Numbered from the stretch's first letter, positions 1-9,426 are shown. The stretch is 64,000 nt of DNA from CAVTLG01 sp963735495 (GCA_963735495.1 CAVTLG010000014.1:496001-560000); one strand, 5' to 3'. A program made the numbers and translations. The notes: generated from the letters alone by a model not told the origin.

Positions 1-193
1 ATGGCGCGCCATTCTGGAATATATCGCCTGGCAGAGAAATGAAGGGGATCACAGAGCCAACTGCAGCTAGCACAACCGCGCCTATACTCAAGATCACGCC
101 GCCATTGAACAGGGCAGGCGTTGGTTCTGGCGCGACATATGGCGTCGCTTCCTCAGCCCCGGTCGGTGTTACATCGTCGTTAAATGGCTGCAT
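1..193 (-). CDS. Small membrane protein, cut by the window edge
   Basis: The reverse strand reads an open frame from an ATG at 193 to the window edge (64 codons visible). It has an acidic, Pro/Thr-rich N-terminus and then a hydrophobic stretch at about residues 31-53 (begins GGVILSIGAVVLAAVG) that could be a transmembrane helix. A purine-rich AGAGGAAAG precedes the start. It lies downstream of, and in the same direction as, the reductase/ApbE/ferric-reductase-like genes, so it is probably the next operon member. The family cannot be told from this fragment. Since ApbE needs an FMN-accepting protein, the missing part is worth reading for an FMN-binding domain, but that is speculation. Confidence 0.6.
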   Translation of the reverse strand, partial: MQPFNDDVTPTGAEEATPYVAPEPTPALFNGGVILSIGAVVLAAVGSVIPFISLPGDIFQNGAP

Positions 194-233
194 GCTTTCC
201 TCTTTCTGCCAGGTAATCTCACTGACTATGGTA

Positions 234-932
234 TTATAGTACAATAAACATGGCAATTGACGCTATCACCCCAATGACGAGCGCGATGACTAAAGAAACC
301 GGTATTACTTTGGGTGGATTGCCCTTTTGTGGCTTCGGAGAGAGAAAAATACGCGCTGCTATTAACGAGCCAACGGCGAGAGTGCAACCAAAATAGAGAC
401 TTTGCATCCAGGTTGTCACCGAGTCGCTTCCCGTTAACCAGCCGTGAATGGTGACGAGAATGAACGTCACGAAGCTGACATAGTGAATAATGCGCCAGAC
501 GGAATATGTCATGCGCTTTTTGAACCAGGAACTCAAGAGCAGCGCTACCATGCTGTAAAAGGCCACGACTCCCAGATCTACAGTAAACGTATCGAGCGGC
601 TGGCTAAGAGGCAAGAGCAGATTCCCAATTGAAAACGAGATATACGAGTCGAGTAACAGAGTGGTCATATGCCCGACCATCAATATGCCAGTGAGGGTAG
701 CAAAGGTGTAATGTAAATCCTGGATGTGCCACATTACGCGTTCCCCTGTCACCCGCGCCAGGCTTATACTCAGACCAAAGAGCACTGAGAGCGTTAACGT
801 GATATACGCGGTGACCGCCATATCTCGTGTGAGATACCAGTAAAAAGGACTGGCAGAATACGATGTGAATTGAGCGATAACCATCAGTGCAAGTACCAGA
901 TTCCTTTCTCTATAGCGTAGTGTTGAAACCAC
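234..932 (-). CDS. Ferric-reductase-like transmembrane protein
   Basis: This is a predicted 232-residue polytopic membrane protein with about six hydrophobic helices. Histidines occur inside or at the ends of helices (MWHIQDLHY, LMVGHMTT, RIIHYVSF, ILVTIHGW), as in ferric reductase/NADPH-oxidase/YedZ-like domains where paired His ligate haem. The likely role is passing electrons across the membrane by haem. The reading frame begins with GTG at 932 and overlaps the end of apbE by 49 bases. The upstream ribosome site is weak, and a later start such as the ATG of MVIAQF near residue 17 is possible. It is encoded with a cytosolic flavin/2Fe-2S reductase and ApbE, which fits a transmembrane electron-transfer system. 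The family call rests on helix pattern and histidine spacing only. Confidence 0.7.
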   Translation of the reverse strand: MVSTLRYRERNLVLALMVIAQFTSYSASPFYWYLTRDMAVTAYITLTLSVLFGLSISLARVTGERVMWHIQDLHYTFATLTGILMVGHMTTLLLDSYISFSIGNLLLPLSQPLDTFTVDLGVVAFYSMVALLLSSWFKKRMTYSVWRIIHYVSFVTFILVTIHGWLTGSDSVTTWMQSLYFGCTLAVGSLIAARIFLSPKPQKGNPPKVIPVSLVIALVIGVIASIAMFIVL

Positions 933-1954
933 GCGTCAAGGTTTAATGAGGCATATATTCCGCCCCCACCCAGCGCAATAATTAAAGCAGTGCCTGTGCC
1001 CGGAGTGGCTGCCCAGGCCTCTTCGACCGCATCAAGCGCATCAGGAAAACCGCGCAAAAGCGCGATCTTGGCTGCTACTTCCGCCTCTGTGGCTGTCTCA
1101 GCAAAAGCTGTTGCCGCTGCGATAAGTGTTCTCGCTGCATGTTCGTCGCGCCTGGTTTCAGGTGGAGTCCATACGCGTGCGGGATAGCCTGTGCGTGGAT
1201 CAATCAGGTGATGGCTCACCTTCTCTCCTTGCAACCACCAGCGACGATTCGCGCCCGAAGTCGCAACGCCGCCCCCACCTGGTGTGACAATTGCCAGATG
1301 ATCCTCATTATCAGCATCAGGGAGCAATGGATTGTCAATCGCAATCGCCCATGGGGTAGCAGGCGTATTACCTCCACGCACCCGCAAATCTCCTCCTATG
1401 TTGATGAGCGCGTTGCCAAAGGAGGCCAGGATGGTATCTGCCAGATAATCCGCGGCCCAACCCTTCGCAATCCCTCCCAGATCAAGCTGGACATCTGGCG
1501 GAAGCGTAATCCGCGCACGCTTCTCATCAAACTGGATCTCACGCCAACGACCTGTGACCGGGAGAACGCACTCGACGATCCCAATATCATGATGAGCTAT
1601 CTCACTGAAATCCCGATCATAGCCTGCTACTCTGAGATGCGGCAGTAGCGTGGGATCATACAACCCATTGGTTTGCACTGCGGCTTCTAGCGCAACGGAG
1701 AGGCAATCAGACAAAATTGGCGAGGCGTCAAATGGCTTCCCTGCTTGCTGATTGAGAAGCATGAGTTCACTATTTGCATTGAAGCGAGTAAGACGCGCCT
1801 CAACCTCTGTGAGCCAGAGAAAGCTCTCGTGCAATGCATGGTCTGCCGCCGCGATTTGCCCCTCTGGGACTGCCAGTTGGATGCTCACGTTTGTTCCCAT
1901 CATGCGTCGTTGGTTGTTACAAATATGCAGGGTATCAAATGTTGTGTCCATCAT
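884..1954 (-). CDS. apbE: ApbE-type FAD:protein FMN transferase
   Basis: The protein has 356 residues, normal for ApbE. ApbE enzymes attach FMN from FAD through a phosphoester to a Ser/Thr of a target protein, usually outside the cytoplasmic membrane. Family marks seen are MGTNVSIQLAVPE near the N-terminus, the LDLGGIAKGWAAD motif, ALINIGGDLRVRGG, and HHLIDPRTGYPAR with the conserved DPRTG. No classical signal peptide is obvious, so export by the usual route is unsupported. Its ATG overlaps the TGA of the upstream reductase gene (ATGA at 1951-1954), so the two are probably translationally coupled. The C-terminal coding end overlaps the ferric-reductase-like gene. The likely flavin acceptor may lie beyond the left edge. 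Confidence 0.9.
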   Translation of the reverse strand: MMDTTFDTLHICNNQRRMMGTNVSIQLAVPEGQIAAADHALHESFLWLTEVEARLTRFNANSELMLLNQQAGKPFDASPILSDCLSVALEAAVQTNGLYDPTLLPHLRVAGYDRDFSEIAHHDIGIVECVLPVTGRWREIQFDEKRARITLPPDVQLDLGGIAKGWAADYLADTILASFGNALINIGGDLRVRGGNTPATPWAIAIDNPLLPDADNEDHLAIVTPGGGGVATSGANRRWWLQGEKVSHHLIDPRTGYPARVWTPPETRRDEHAARTLIAAATAFAETATEAEVAAKIALLRGFPDALDAVEEAWAATPGTGTALIIALGGGGIYASLNLDAWFQHYAIEKGIWYLH

Positions 1955-3339
1955 GATGATCCCGTTTTTGTTGATGCTGTCGGCGTAGGTGTGGGCGTGG
2001 GTGTGGGTGTAGGTGTAGGTGTACTGGTCGCTCCGCTACTGGCGGTGCTCGAAGTCGCTGTCGCTGTCGCCGCCACTGTTGTTGGTGTTGTCCCGGTGAC
2101 GGTTGGTGTTGTGGATGAACTGGACGACACCGTCGCCGCTTTCGTTGGCTTCTGATCGGTAATTTGCCAGAGACCCAGTGCCATGATACCAATGGCCACT
2201 GCTGTCGCCAGGCGCAATTGATACTTGCGCGCTGCCGACCTTCTTGTGGCACTGTGCGTAATCACGGGAGTTCCGCGAGGCGGAATGCCGCCTGATTCAA
2301 TCACGACATCCCCCTGCGGTTGCGCGAGGCATCCGAGAACGGTACCGAGTCTTAATTCGCCTGTTGTCAGGAATTTGTTGCCAGGCTTCTGGACCTGTCC
2401 TTGCAGGAGATGAAGTTCGCACGTGCCACAAGTGCCTGCCCGGCAGCCAAATTCGGGTTGATAGCCGTTTCTTTCCAGCGCTTCGAGCAGCGTTTCTTGA
2501 GTACGCACATCAATAGTTTTACCCGTTTCCTTGATAGTAATATGCCCGACCACGACTCTTGCTGCGGCGGCGGAAACGCGTTGTCGGCTTTGATCAGCAA
2601 ATAGCTCAAAATGGATAAAGTTTTCGGGTACACCTATCGAGATTAATGCATTGCGCAATTGGAGAGTAAACGCTTCGGGACCGCAGACATACCATTGAGC
2701 ATCGCGTGATAGGGGGTGGGCATTGGCAAAGATCCTCTCAGGCGTCATGCGTGGGCCTTCTGTTCTCAGATAATGTGTTTGGCGCAGCCAGTTGAGCTTG
2801 AGGATTTCATCGCGATAGATCATTTCTTGCGGAGAACGGGATGCGTAATGCAACTGCACTGTGGGGCGATGATTGGCGGGCAAGAGTGCAATCGTGCGTA
2901 AAAATCCCCTGATCGGGGTAATACCACTGCCAATGGCCACAAAAACTAGCGTCTGCTCGGGGCGTAGCGATGCCGGTAGGATAAAAGCGCCGCGCGGCGG
3001 AAGCGCGTGCAGAATCATGCCTACTTGTACGCTATCCTGGAGGTAATTTGAGACAAGGCCGCCTGGGATGCGTTTAAATGTGATTTCCCAGGGATCGCGC
3101 GGATGGCCGTTGCCACAGAGCGAGTAGGAACGATAGACATTCCCTTCACTACCTGGTAGAGCCAGGGTAATAAACTGACCTGGGAGATAAGGGCCTGGTG
3201 CCTGCTTCGTACCAGGTTGGGCTAGAGACAATGTGACTACGTTGGGTGCAATCACTTCGCGACGAACTACTTGCACTGGTATGGCCTGAAAGGCTCCTTT
3301 GGCAGTTGCAAGCTTGCTGGAATCGTTTGTCAAACTCAT
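1951..3339 (-). CDS. FAD/NAD(P)H-dependent oxidoreductase with C-terminal 2Fe-2S ferredoxin domain and membrane anchor
   Basis: The domain order resembles Hcr/phthalate-dioxygenase-type reductases: FAD-binding barrel (RSYSL at residues 70-74), NAD-binding domain (GSGITP near 138, CGPEAF near 219), then plant-type ferredoxin with C299, C304, C307 and C337 (motif CRAGTCGTC). Unusually, a single hydrophobic helix (about 376-392) follows, then a Thr/Ser-rich tail ending in a TP dipeptide tract. The tail probably lies outside the cell, with the catalytic part inside. I chose the ATG at 3339, which has GAGGAG seven bases upstream; an in-frame start at 3405 lacks a good site. It is the first gene of an operon with apbE and the ferric-reductase-like protein and would feed electrons from NAD(P)H into that membrane chain. 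Confidence 0.85.
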   Translation of the reverse strand: MSLTNDSSKLATAKGAFQAIPVQVVRREVIAPNVVTLSLAQPGTKQAPGPYLPGQFITLALPGSEGNVYRSYSLCGNGHPRDPWEITFKRIPGGLVSNYLQDSVQVGMILHALPPRGAFILPASLRPEQTLVFVAIGSGITPIRGFLRTIALLPANHRPTVQLHYASRSPQEMIYRDEILKLNWLRQTHYLRTEGPRMTPERIFANAHPLSRDAQWYVCGPEAFTLQLRNALISIGVPENFIHFELFADQSRQRVSAAAARVVVGHITIKETGKTIDVRTQETLLEALERNGYQPEFGCRAGTCGTCELHLLQGQVQKPGNKFLTTGELRLGTVLGCLAQPQGDVVIESGGIPPRGTPVITHSATRRSAARKYQLRLATAVAIGIMALGLWQITDQKPTKAATVSSSSSTTPTVTGTTPTTVAATATATSSTASSGATSTPTPTPTPTPTPTPTASTKTGSS

Positions 3340-3446
3340 GCACAAACTCCTCGCCTTGATCAAAATAGGTCGGAATATGTTCCCCCAGCGTTTGCCCCAA
3401 ACCACAACTTACGTAGACTTTCTTGCCACTTCTCTGTTTGTATAAT

Positions 3447-3490
3447 ATATGAGCTTGCTTAATTCTAGGGTGCAAGCTCATATTTGTCAA
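3447..3490 (-). promoter_or_regulatory. Promoter with overlapping palindromic operator for the reductase-apbE operon
   Basis: On the minus strand TTGACA (3490-3485) is followed after 17 bases by TAGAAT (3467-3462). A perfect 12-bp inverted repeat, ATATGAGCTTGC at 3447-3458 and its complement at 3472-3483, brackets the -10 box with a 13-base gap. A palindrome placed like this is typical of a dimeric repressor site; the regulator is not identifiable here. Confidence 0.6.
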
Positions 3491-3747
3491 GCAATACAGA
3501 AAGATGGAGAAGGATTACCGGTGAAAAGATCAAACTTCCCAATATTCCCAGGATGATCAAGCTGTACTGTATTCTGATGGGAACCTGATGATGCTACTAA
3601 ACGCACCGAGGATGAGGTAACATATTCACCTTTTAACGGACTCCGGCATTGCCGCAAAAGTGCTACAAATAGGGTAGGTGGACCGCGCAGAATTTTGGTA
3701 CAATGAAGGCGGTTGCTAATCAGGCCCGAGAAAGGTAGAGCTGTATT

Positions 3748-4737
3748 ATGTTATTGGCTGGTGACATTGGGGGCACAAAGACGAATCTTGCCATTTTCTC
3801 GTCCAAGGATCAGTTGCGCGCCCCTGTCCATGAAGCAAAATTTCCGAGTGCTCGGTATGCCACTCTGGCGGAGCTCGTCCAGGACTTTTTGACGCAGTTT
3901 CGTGCCAAAGGTGAAATCGACCGTGCCGTCTTTGGGGTAGCTGGTCCCGTCATTGACGGCAAGGCCAAGATTACAAACCTGCCCTGGGTAATGGAAGAGA
4001 CGCAACTTGAGCAAGCCTTAGATATCCCTTCTGTCCGTTTGCTGAATGACCTGGCGGCCATGGCCCAGGCGGTGCCCGCGCTGGAAGCTGCCGATCTGCA
4101 CACATTGAACGCAGGCAAGCCTCATCCACAGGGGACGCTCGCCGTTGTTGCGCCTGGCACCGGTCTGGGCGAAGCCTTCCTGATATGGGATGGCGCGCAT
4201 TATCGTGTCTTCCCTTCCGAGGGTGGGCATGCTGACTTCGCGCCGACGAATGCATTTGAAGTGGGACTGCTGGTACATATGCTTGAGCGTTACGCACATG
4301 TCAGCTACGAGCATGTGTGTTCTGGCATCGGTCTGCCGAACATCTACGGCTATATCAAAGAGTCAGGCATGTTTGAAGAGCCGGACTGGCTCACCGACCA
4401 ACTTTCCAGGCTCACCGATCACACGCCGGTCATCGTCAACGCTGCGCAGGCAGAGCCATCGCCAGCCGCTATTTGTGCCTCCACGCTCAGGACGTTTGTC
4501 TCGATTCTGGGTGCTGAGGCTGGCAATATCGCCATCAAAGTTTTAGCTACGGGGGGCATCTACCTGGGTGGAGGTATTCCGCCGCGTATCCTCTCATTTT
4601 TAGAGAGTGAAGATTTCGGTTGAGCCTTCCGTAACAAGGGGCGTTTCTCTGACATGCTCGCGGATATCCCCGTCCATGTGATCCTCAACCCCAAAGTTGG
4701 CTTGATCGGTGCCGCGTCTCACGGCTTTGACCTGTAG
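3748..4737 (+). pseudogene. glk: Glucokinase (Glk family) interrupted by an in-frame TGA
   Basis: The frame codes for a Glk-type hexokinase that phosphorylates glucose to glucose-6-phosphate. It starts MLLAGDIGGTKTNLAIF, the phosphate-binding motif, and later has FGVAGPVIDGKAKITNLPW, VAPGTGLGEAF and SEGGHADFAP, all family signatures. Translation stops at TGA 4621-4623 after 291 codons. The same frame then continues for 37 more codons to TAG at 4735-4737 with normal Glk C-terminal sequence (FRNKGRFSDML, then VHVILNPKVGLIGAA). The intact product would be 329 residues. One base change from a CGA or GGA codon would explain the stop. The enzyme may be inactive, or the missing tail may be tolerated. 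It faces the membrane-protein gene at 4981-5760 across a terminator hairpin. Confidence 0.8.
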
Positions 4738-4880
4738 GTGAGGTATGGCATTTTCTGGATATACATAAGGGCCAATACGGCTTAAATACGTGAATGGCCA
4801 GACGAGGACGACAACCGGAGATTGTGTTGGCATCGCTGACACCGTTCGGATTGTAAGATCCTGATGGCATCTGGTTTCTC

Positions 4881-4910
4881 GGCCATGAGGAGCATTTTCC
4901 CCTCATGGCC
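4881..4910. terminator. Hairpin between convergent genes
   Basis: GGCCATGAGG at 4881-4890 pairs with CCTCATGGCC at 4901-4910 across a ten-base loop that itself contains CCC. It sits between the ends of the convergent glk and membrane-protein genes and probably serves both. No long T run follows. Confidence 0.55.
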
Positions 4911-4980
4911 GGTCTGCGTTACTACCCACGAGTTGCACTACGAGGGATAGTTTATAATTTTCTGCGCTTATGAATTCGGC

Positions 4981-5760
4981 CTAATTTGTTTGCACGGGCG
5001 CAGGTCGAGAGGTGCGTCGCGAGATGAAAGAACTGACCAACGCGATCAGCAGACCCACAATGACTGGTGTAAGGAGCCAGATGGCCATCGATTGGACAGA
5101 ACCCTGGTAGCTGGCGATATAGTTTACAAGAGGGCTGACGCCAGGCCATGAGCTGGGTGCGACCAGACCGCTTCCTGTGTGGAAGAAAAAGTAGGCGACC
5201 ATATCGATAAACGAGAACGTAAGAGCCGTACCCAGAAAAGTCGCCATAACCTCCAGGATGCAGCTCCACATGCCCTGTTTGACCGAACCGCCGCGTCGCG
5301 TGACCTGGTAAACGCAAATGCTGTATCGGATTGCGAAAATGGCATAGAGCGCCGTCGAGATGAGCGCAAGCAACGGCGAAATCGTAGCAATGCCAGATGG
5401 ATTCTGAAGAAGAATGCCGATCAACATGGGCAATCCGAACGCAGCCCAGGTGAGCATAATGCCCAGGCCGGGTAGATAGAGCAAGATTGCCAGGATGATA
5501 CCCAGGCCAAAGCCAGGAGCAACACTGATACGCTGAGATACAGGTGTCGTTTCTCGTGGTGTACGGATCTGGTAGACGCCAACCGCCGCGATACCCAGCA
5601 GTACCAGAGCGAGCAGGAGGGATGGCCACTCAAGCTGCATGCCATGCCCCCCAAGAAAGAAGACAGAAGTTACCATGCTGGCTACCAGGAGCACGAATTG
5701 AAGCAGTGCTGCGCTCAGCAAGATGAGCCCGTAGATGTTTCTCGTTTTTGACTGTTGCAT
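4981..5760 (-). CDS. Multi-pass membrane protein of unknown function
   Basis: This 259-residue protein has about six hydrophobic segments. The first two are near residues 8-30 and 45-60, and the last starts near residue 230 before a short basic tail (SRRTSRP). Nothing catalytic is recognisable. I chose the ATG at 5760 because AGGAAG lies eight bases upstream; the frame is open farther upstream without a good ribosome site. The gene stands alone between a convergent glk and the aldo/keto reductase copies, which are read in the same direction. I do not recognise the family. Confidence 0.7.
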   Translation of the reverse strand: MQQSKTRNIYGLILLSAALLQFVLLVASMVTSVFFLGGHGMQLEWPSLLLALVLLGIAAVGVYQIRTPRETTPVSQRISVAPGFGLGIILAILLYLPGLGIMLTWAAFGLPMLIGILLQNPSGIATISPLLALISTALYAIFAIRYSICVYQVTRRGGSVKQGMWSCILEVMATFLGTALTFSFIDMVAYFFFHTGSGLVAPSSWPGVSPLVNYIASYQGSVQSMAIWLLTPVIVGLLIALVSSFISRRTSRPAPVQTN

Positions 5761-6002
5761 ATGATATCTTCCTTTATTTGTTTTTCTTTGATAGGTGAAG
5801 TTATCTTTCCTCGATGGGGAGATCATACACGAGAAACTTTTCCTGCACATGGGGCATATGACCTATCTCATTCGGCTTCTGATTGTGTTCGAGCGTAGCG
5901 GCGGGGCTGGCTGCCCTCGCCGACGTCCCACATGGTATGCGCGAACTTGCGGTCTTCTTCTTTTGATGGTATTGGCTGCAAGAACCGGCTGGACACGTGC
6001 CT

Positions 6003-7035
6003 TTATCCCATGGGAATGCATGGTGCGATTTCGTCGATAGCGTTGAGTTCCTCAGTGCTAAATTCAAGCTGCTTGAGGGCCGCTACGTTCTCGGTGATCT
6101 GCTCGACTTTTGAGGCGCCAATCAGCACGCTGGTGACTGCGGGCAGGCGCAGGTTCCAGGCCAGCGCCATCTGTGCTAACGACTGTCCGCGTGCGCGCGC
6201 AATCTGTATCAGTCGCTGAAGTCGCTCGAACTTCTTGGCGTTCACAATCTCCTCTGTATGTGCTTTGCCCCATATCCGCGTGGCGCGCAAGTCGGCTGGC
6301 AGTTGTTCGCCCAGATATTTTTCCGAGAGCACGCCCTTAGCCAATGGACTGAAGGCCATCACGCCGATACCATCGCGCTCAGTGTGTGCAAATAGATCCA
6401 ATTCACAACGGCGGTCGAGCAGATTGTAGCGGGGTTGGTGGATGGTGATTGGTGTGAGTCCCAGGCGTTGCGTGACCTGCACAGCCTGCTCCAGGTGTGT
6501 ACCGGGAAAATTACTCACGCCGATATAGAGCGCTTTCCCCTGGCGTACGATCAGGTCCAGGGCAGCCATCGTCTCCTCTAAGGGCGTATGCGGATCGGGA
6601 CGGTGCGCGTAGAAGATATCGACATAATCTAATCTCAGGCGTCGTAGTGACTGGTCCAGGCTCGCCACCAGGTCCTTCTTGGAGAGCCACTCTCCATAGG
6701 GACCGGGCCACATGCGGTAGCCTGCTTTGCTCGAAAATAATCAACTCATCGCGCGGCATACCTTGCAATATTTGTCCGACAACGGTCTCTGCATTGCCAG
6801 GCGGGCGTCCATAATTATTCGCCAGGTCAAAATGCGTGATACCCAGATTAAAGGCGTGATACAGGCAGGCGCGCGTCGCCTCAATATCGCGATAGCTGCC
6901 AAAGGTTTCGTGTGCGCCCAGCGAGATCGCTGGCAGCAGCAGTCCTGAGCGTCCGCATCTGCGGTAGAGCATCGTATCGTAGCGCTCTTGCGCGAATTGG
7001 TAGGTCAGTGGGATTGGAGTCTCTGAAGCATTCAT
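6003..7035 (-). pseudogene. Aldo/keto reductase (YghZ/MgrA-like), single-base frameshift
   Basis: Two overlapping frames together encode one aldo/keto reductase close to the intact gene at 7181-8188. The first frame runs from the ATG at 7035 (MNASETPIPL) through FDLANNYGRPPGN to DELII; the reading then moves to a second frame beginning SKAGYRMWPGPYGEW and ending at 6003. The break is at an A run at 6733-6736, four bases long here and three in the intact paralogue, so a one-base homopolymer insertion explains it. All catalytic positions (Asp, Tyr, Lys, His) would be present if the frame were restored. It is a recent tandem duplicate that is now disabled, or a sequencing slip. Confidence 0.85.
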
Positions 7036-7180
7036 CGTGTGTTCCCCTTCTTTCCTTTGTGTGTGTAGCATTTCTCCATGGAAGAAAAGTACCCTCACCT
7101 TCAGCATACGACCTCTACCTACAACGATCATGTGGCAGGTAGAGGCCATCAATACCGCTCGGAAAGATGGGAAAGCCTGA

Positions 7181-8188
7181 TCAGACAGCCGGCGCAATTT
7201 CATCGATCAACTTGAGTTCCTCTGCACTAAACTCAAGATTGTTCAGCGCGGCAACATTCTCTTCAATCTGCTCAACTTTTGAGGCTCCAATCAGCACGCT
7301 GGTGACTGCGGGTAGGCGTAGATTCCAGGCCAGCGCCATCTGTGCCAACGACTGTCCGCGCTCGTGTGCCAGGTTATTGAGGCGGCGCAGCTTGCTGAGA
7401 GTGGTCTCATCCACCACCTCATCATTGCGCTCTTTGCCCCACCACTGTGCGGCGCGCGAGTCGCTGACAATCGCCTCGCCCAGGTATTTCTCTGAGAGGA
7501 GTCCCTGTGCGAGCGGAGAAAAGGTGATGACGCCGATACCATTGCGCTCAGTGTGCTCAAACAGATCGAACTCACAACGGCGGTCGAGCAGATTGTAGCG
7601 AGGTTGGTGAATGGTGATCGGTGTGAGTCCCATACGCTGCGTAACCTGCACTGCCTGCTCCAGATGCGCACCGGGAAAATTACTCACTCCGACATAGAGC
7701 GCTTTACCCTGGCGTACGATCAGATCCAGGGCAGCCATCGTCTCCTCTAAGGGCGTATGCGGATCGGGACGGTGCGCGTAGAAGATATCGACATAGTCCA
7801 ATCCTAAGCGTTGCAGTGATTGATCCAGGCTTGCCACCAGGTACTTTTTAGAGAGTCCATCCCCATAGGGACCAGGCCACATGGTGTAGCCTGCTTTGCT
7901 CGAAATAATCAGCTCATCGCGCGGCATCTCTTTCAGGATACGTCCCACGACCCGTTCGGCATTGCCAGGCGGGCGTCCGTAATTATTCGCCAGGTCAAAA
8001 TGCGTGATGCCCAGATCAAAGGCACGATACAGGCAGGCGCGTGCCACCTCTTCTCCGCGGTAGCCGCCGAAGGTTTCCCATGCGCCTAACGAGATCGCTG
8101 GTAATACCAGTCCTGAGCGCCCACTTCTCCGATAGGTCATCGTATCATAGCGTTCTGCTGCGAATTCGTGCGTACTTGTTTCTGACAT
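7181..8188 (-). CDS. Aldo/keto reductase, YghZ/L-glyceraldehyde-3-phosphate reductase type
   Basis: This 335-residue NADPH-dependent aldo/keto reductase is of full family length. The barrel signature is clear: MTYRRSGRSGLVLPAISLGAW at the start, FDLANNYGRPPGNAE with catalytic Asp and Tyr, ISSKAGY with catalytic Lys, and FYAHRPDPHTP with catalytic His. The MWPGPYGDG and HRPDPHTPLEET stretches match the E. coli YghZ subgroup, which reduces small aldehydes such as L-glyceraldehyde 3-phosphate and methylglyoxal; the real substrate is unknown. I chose the ATG at 8188, with AGGATGG upstream, over the much longer open frame. It is followed by a frameshifted copy of itself, probably from tandem duplication. 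Confidence 0.9.
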   Translation of the reverse strand: MSETSTHEFAAERYDTMTYRRSGRSGLVLPAISLGAWETFGGYRGEEVARACLYRAFDLGITHFDLANNYGRPPGNAERVVGRILKEMPRDELIISSKAGYTMWPGPYGDGLSKKYLVASLDQSLQRLGLDYVDIFYAHRPDPHTPLEETMAALDLIVRQGKALYVGVSNFPGAHLEQAVQVTQRMGLTPITIHQPRYNLLDRRCEFDLFEHTERNGIGVITFSPLAQGLLSEKYLGEAIVSDSRAAQWWGKERNDEVVDETTLSKLRRLNNLAHERGQSLAQMALAWNLRLPAVTSVLIGASKVEQIEENVAALNNLEFSAEELKLIDEIAPAV

Positions 8189-8288
8189 ATATCCATCCTT
8201 CTGCCAGCAAAAAATATGCAGGATGCGTTCAGTCAACATACAGGTGTAGTTGCGTGAACGCTCTCGCATGTGCTGGGATATGTTAATG

Positions 8289-9014
8289 CTAAACTTCGTG
8301 TTCCAATGGCCTGGTATTGCCCAGAATCTGGGTCCTGGTCGTGGTCGGCATAGCCCAACGTACGGCGTTGCTAATGACACGCTGTACTTCTACGTTGTGA
8401 TAGGTGGGGTATGTTTCGTGGCCGGGACGAAAATAGAAGATTTTGCCCTGTCCGCGTGTATAGCAGCAACCGCTGCGAAAAATCTCGCCCCCGCTAAACC
8501 AACTGACAAACACCAATGTTTCTGGTGTGGGGATACCGAAGGGTTCTCCATACATCTCTTCGTGTTCAAGCTCGATATACTCGCCGATGCCTTCAGTGAT
8601 CGGGTGCTCTTGCGCGATGACCCAGAGACGTTCATGATCGTTGCCCTCGCGCCACTTGAGGTTACATTCTGTCCCCATGAGCTTCTGGAAAATCTTTGAG
8701 AAGTGTCCCGAATGCAGCACGATCAGTCCCATGCCATCCAGTACACGCCTGTGCACGCGTTCAACAACCGCGTCCTTCACCTCGTGATGGGCCATGTGTC
8801 CCCACCAGAGCAGCACATCGGTCTGCTCAAGTACATCCTGTGACAGGCCATGTTCCGGCTCATCGAGCGTCGCTGTACCTACCGTGAAACCATCCTTGCG
8901 CAGTACTTTTGCTAATGTGCCATGTATGCCCTCGGGGTAAATCTCCCGTACCTTGGGGATATTGCGTTCATGGCGATACTCATTCCAGATGGTCACACGT
9001 CCATTTGATGCCAT
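8289..9014 (-). CDS. ThuA-like (trehalose utilisation domain) protein
   Basis: The protein has about 241 residues and the glutamine-amidotransferase-like fold typical of ThuA proteins: VTIWNEYRHE at the start, VLLWWGHMAHHEV, GLIVLHSGHFSKIF, then GQGKIFYFRPGHETYP near the end. ThuA proteins are linked to trehalose and other disaccharide catabolism, but no sugar genes are beside it apart from the aldo/keto reductases and glk. The ATG at 9014 has AGAGG upstream; an alternative ATG at 9032 would add MKRGIL. It is read in the same direction as the two reductase genes and may share their transcript. Confidence 0.85.
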   Translation of the reverse strand: MASNGRVTIWNEYRHERNIPKVREIYPEGIHGTLAKVLRKDGFTVGTATLDEPEHGLSQDVLEQTDVLLWWGHMAHHEVKDAVVERVHRRVLDGMGLIVLHSGHFSKIFQKLMGTECNLKWREGNDHERLWVIAQEHPITEGIGEYIELEHEEMYGEPFGIPTPETLVFVSWFSGGEIFRSGCCYTRGQGKIFYFRPGHETYPTYHNVEVQRVISNAVRWAMPTTTRTQILGNTRPLEHEV

Positions 9015-9426
9015 TAAGATGCCTCTTTTCATTGCTATGCGAATCAACCTGCACTGGTTTATGCGATGCAGCCTCATTGTAGCACGCACTTTGTGAAATT
9101 GGGAAGCTCGTTCGTTTGTTTAACGGATTGTTTGCACCTATGTCTGCTGGCGAGCGTTCCCCTTGCTTTGCTTTTTTTGCATCTGCTGCGTCTGATTCAG
9201 GAGATGGCTGGCTTGTCTGGAAGCTTTTCAGCGCATTCTCATCAAGCTGTGATATACTGCTGCTATTATGGAGACAGAGGTCGGTATTATGGCAACAGGA
9301 ATCCGCTGGATAAGGATTTTATGCATGCAAAGATTTCATACATATCGGTATTCCACGAAGCGTGGTCCTTTTTTTGCTTCGCAGGGAAGTAAGAGCGGAG
9401 CAGAATAGTATACGGAAGGATGACTT

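Noticed and set aside
4621..4623. TGA in glk as a selenocysteine or Trp codon
   Set aside because: No selenocysteine insertion-like stem is evident after it, Glk proteins have no Cys/Trp there, and other genes in the window use TGA as a normal stop.
4952..5629. Alternative 225-residue frame overlapping the membrane protein
   Set aside because: The composition is unlike a protein (many His/Arg/Ser, no helices), while the other frame has clear membrane helices and a ribosome site.
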